A DNA stretch of 23,768 nt from Balantidium ctenopharyngodoni (taxonomy: Eukaryota > Ciliophora > Litostomatea > Vestibuliferida > Balantidiidae), in the NCBI GenBank assembly GCA_036325645.1, contig JAWNBB010012753.1, positions 1 to 23,768 on the forward strand, written 5' to 3'. The notes beneath the pieces are model-generated. The model did no database searches, was not told where the DNA came from, and saw only the letters and a program-made list of their open reading frames with translations. The translations under genes were made by a program, and so were the position numbers. Below, piece by piece: positions 21,737 through 23,768 of the stretch; the stretch's first letter is position 1, and every line of letters starts with the position of its first letter.

Positions 21737-23744
21737 TTTTCTTTTGTTTATAATTATAAAGAATATAAGATTATAATTAATTCAGATATTTTAATTAAAT
21801 AATCTACTGTCTTATATTTAACCAAAACACCTTACATTGGCTTTGTCAAGGCACCTAACTAGGGAAATTCCTTGAAAAAGAAGAGTGAGAAAGAGACTGA
21901 AAATACAGTGAGAGGAAGTGAATTGAGTTATTTTAATGTAATTGTTATTTATGTTCTATTTTTGCTCCTCTTTGTTTGGAAAAGAAAAGGAAGAGGAATA
22001 TAAAAAATATAAGTAAATATTAAACAAATTGAAGGAGAAAACGCAATATTTTATTTATTATTATCTAATATTCGCGAAAGCAAGCCACTATTATTGCTTG
22101 ATTTGGGAGCGGTAAGAGGAGGTGATTATTCGATTAGTAAGATAATATGAAGGAAGCGGTTAGAACAAACTGAATTATGGTATTCAATAGTATGAGGAGT
22201 GAGGGATAGCACAAAAGATATATAAAGATCCTTGACAAGGGAGTTAATGTGAGTGTTTTGGAAAATATGAAAACAATAATAGCATGTATATATACATAAA
22301 GAAATAATTGTTTTTTTATACTCGGTCGCGGGAGAATTCTGAAAGTAATAATTATATTTTTACGCCACTTTTGTGATATTATCTTAGGTTATCCTTAATA
22401 TATCACATTAATTAATATTTTATCTTTTATATATTTATTATTATTTCAATTATAAATATACAATATTTAATAAATAGTCTAATAAAACATAGAATGAGAA
22501 TAACCGTAACTGATGAATATGCCAAATTATACATTTCTTTTCAAAGCTTCTTCCTGTATTTATATAATTAAAATATACTCGTTAGTTTTATAGAATATAT
22601 TGTTACAGCATAGTACTCGGTTACTAACCTGCTTTAATAGGGAAAATACAAAAAGAAACTGTAAGAGTCGTTCTTATTTGATTGTATTCAAAGAAAAGGT
22701 TATAAAATAACAGTTCAATGTGTACTAATTTGTTTGGGAAGTGTTTCCAATTGTAAATATTAGTTGATGCGATTTACTTTGTGATAGCATGAGGAAAAAG
22801 TAAATATGAACATTAAGAATTGAATTTATATTTCTTTTGTTAATGTATTAAAAATGTTATTCAAGAGGTTAATAAATCCGAGTTTATTTCAATTAAAAAC
22901 ATGTAATTGGGTGAAGAATATGTTCTTGACTGTTTTGCAAGGTATATCTGCATTTTTCCTTTAAAAATGTCTATAAACCAAGGAAATGATTTTCTTATTT
23001 ATACCTTGTATTAAGATATCTGATTCGATGATTTCTGAGGAGATTGTGTCTAAATGCGAGTTTATGTTATGAAAGTTTTGGACAGTTATTGTTTAAAGCG
23101 AAATTAATTAATTTGAGGATCAAACGAATTGGAAGTTAAATACATAATAATTCAATAATTCGATATATGACATTGGTGGTTCTTATGAAAGCGCTGGTTA
23201 AATCACCTTCCTTCTTTGACACGTCTACATTCACAGTGTTGCTGAAAATATGGGAGGACATGATAACGATATGTTGAAACATTCATTTTCATGTACACTA
23301 TATATGTCTCTTTAGTTATCTCTAAATTGAAAATGTACTCTTTGTAGCTAGGTAAACTAGCTTGTGCAAAGATGGATTATTAATGTAATACATTCCCAAA
23401 GAATAAGAATTGTTTAACTTAGGTCTATGTTTTTCCAATTTTCTTAGTTCTTGGTTACCTCAGTTTAAGTTGTTTGACAATCTTTTATTATATTTTTTGA
23501 GATCTTTGTTCGAGCGTTCAGTTCAATTCCCCTTTATGTGCTCTTGAGTTCCTCAATCATCTGATAGGCAAAATTTAGTGTCATGTTTTTAAGTATATTC
23601 AGGATCTGTTTATTGAGTGATGCGGTTGTAAATTGCTCATTGTAATAGTTTTTATTTATTCTGTTTTGGTGTGAACTTTGATTCTTTACTCTGGATTGAA
23701 ACTGAAATCTTCCATTGTTTATTATATTATAAAAAATGGATATA
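21737..23744. other. 2-kb AT-rich right arm with no supportable gene
   Basis: This region contains the promoter of the giant gene and the right subtelomere. No ATG-initiated ORF of useful length exists on either strand even with TGA as Trp. Two open stretches without a good start are notable: 22013-22240 (plus) and 23534-23745 (minus, open up to the telomere). A 6-bp hairpin (AGCTAG/CTAGCT) lies near 23347. No tRNA, and no telomerase-RNA-like template matching the telomere repeat, was seen. Confidence 0.55.
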
Positions 23745-23768
23745 ATTGGGGATTGGGGATTGGGGATT
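23745..23768 (+). repeat. Right telomere, GGGGATT repeat
   Basis: Three and a half ATTGGGG units form the G-rich strand at the 3' end of the plus strand, complementary to the CCCCAAT repeat at the left end. Subtelomeric DNA changes to repeat at TATAATTGGGG. This supports a complete linear chromosome. Confidence 0.93.

Noticed and set aside
21951-22240. Joining ATG 21951 to the open frame at 22013-22240 through a 25-base GTAAAT...GGAG intron
   Set aside because: Checked base by base: the join lands in the wrong frame and hits a stop quickly; the open frame itself has no ATG.
21737-23744. tRNA, telomerase RNA or other structured RNA gene in the right arm
   Set aside because: No T-loop-like GGTTCGA box with a matching cloverleaf was seen, and no CCCCAAT-type template outside the telomeres.
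23400-23745. TAA read as Gln, which would extend the telomere-side open frame
   Set aside because: No TAA or TAG occurs inside the 5277-codon gene or the two other genes, which would be impossible if TAA were a common sense codon.
1-23768. Prokaryotic features: operons, ribosome binding sites, CRISPR arrays, insertion sequences
   Set aside because: Telomeres, the TGA-Trp code, the giant LamG gene and base composition point to a ciliate; no direct-repeat/spacer array or transposase was found.

Overview
The window looks like one complete small macronuclear chromosome of a ciliate. The left end carries a C-rich CCCCAAT repeat and the right end its G-rich complement GGGGATT, so both telomeres are present on about 23.7 kb of AT-rich, densely coding DNA. 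In every long gene TGA is read as tryptophan, and TAA is the stop. This is the code known from ciliates such as Blepharisma and Colpoda. I cannot name the organism; GGGGATT is not one of the telomere repeats I know well from model ciliates (GGGGTT, GGGGTTTT, the mixed Paramecium repeat, or the heterotrich CCCTAACA type).

Layout, left to right. Positions 1-77 are telomere, with an odd inverted copy at 1-24. On the plus strand, 241-2091 encodes a 616-residue PP2C-family Ser/Thr phosphatase with a long N-terminal extension. A spacer follows (2092-2930). On the minus strand, 2931-4883 encodes a very basic, helix-rich 650-residue protein of unknown function. At 4884-5902 lies a spacer with one or two small minus-strand ORFs. 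On the minus strand, 5903-21736 is one uninterrupted 15.8-kb gene encoding a 5277-residue membrane protein. A 2-kb AT-rich stretch with no supportable gene leads to the right telomere at 23745-23768.

The giant protein is the main find. Read with the standard code it breaks into about two dozen unrelated-looking fragments. All of them lie in the same frame; I checked every junction for TAA and TAG and found none, only TGA. The protein has a signal peptide and an ectodomain of about 4650 residues built from cysteine-rich linkers and about 13 LamG/concanavalin-like sandwich domains of two alternating types. An EGF-like module and a stalk follow. Then come one membrane span, a cytosolic region with a roughly 110-residue charged coiled coil, and four or five more membrane spans at the C-terminus. 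It is probably a cell-surface adhesion or sensing receptor. No catalytic domain is visible.

The three confident genes have no detectable introns and no obvious shared pathway. Linking the phosphatase to the giant receptor would be speculation.
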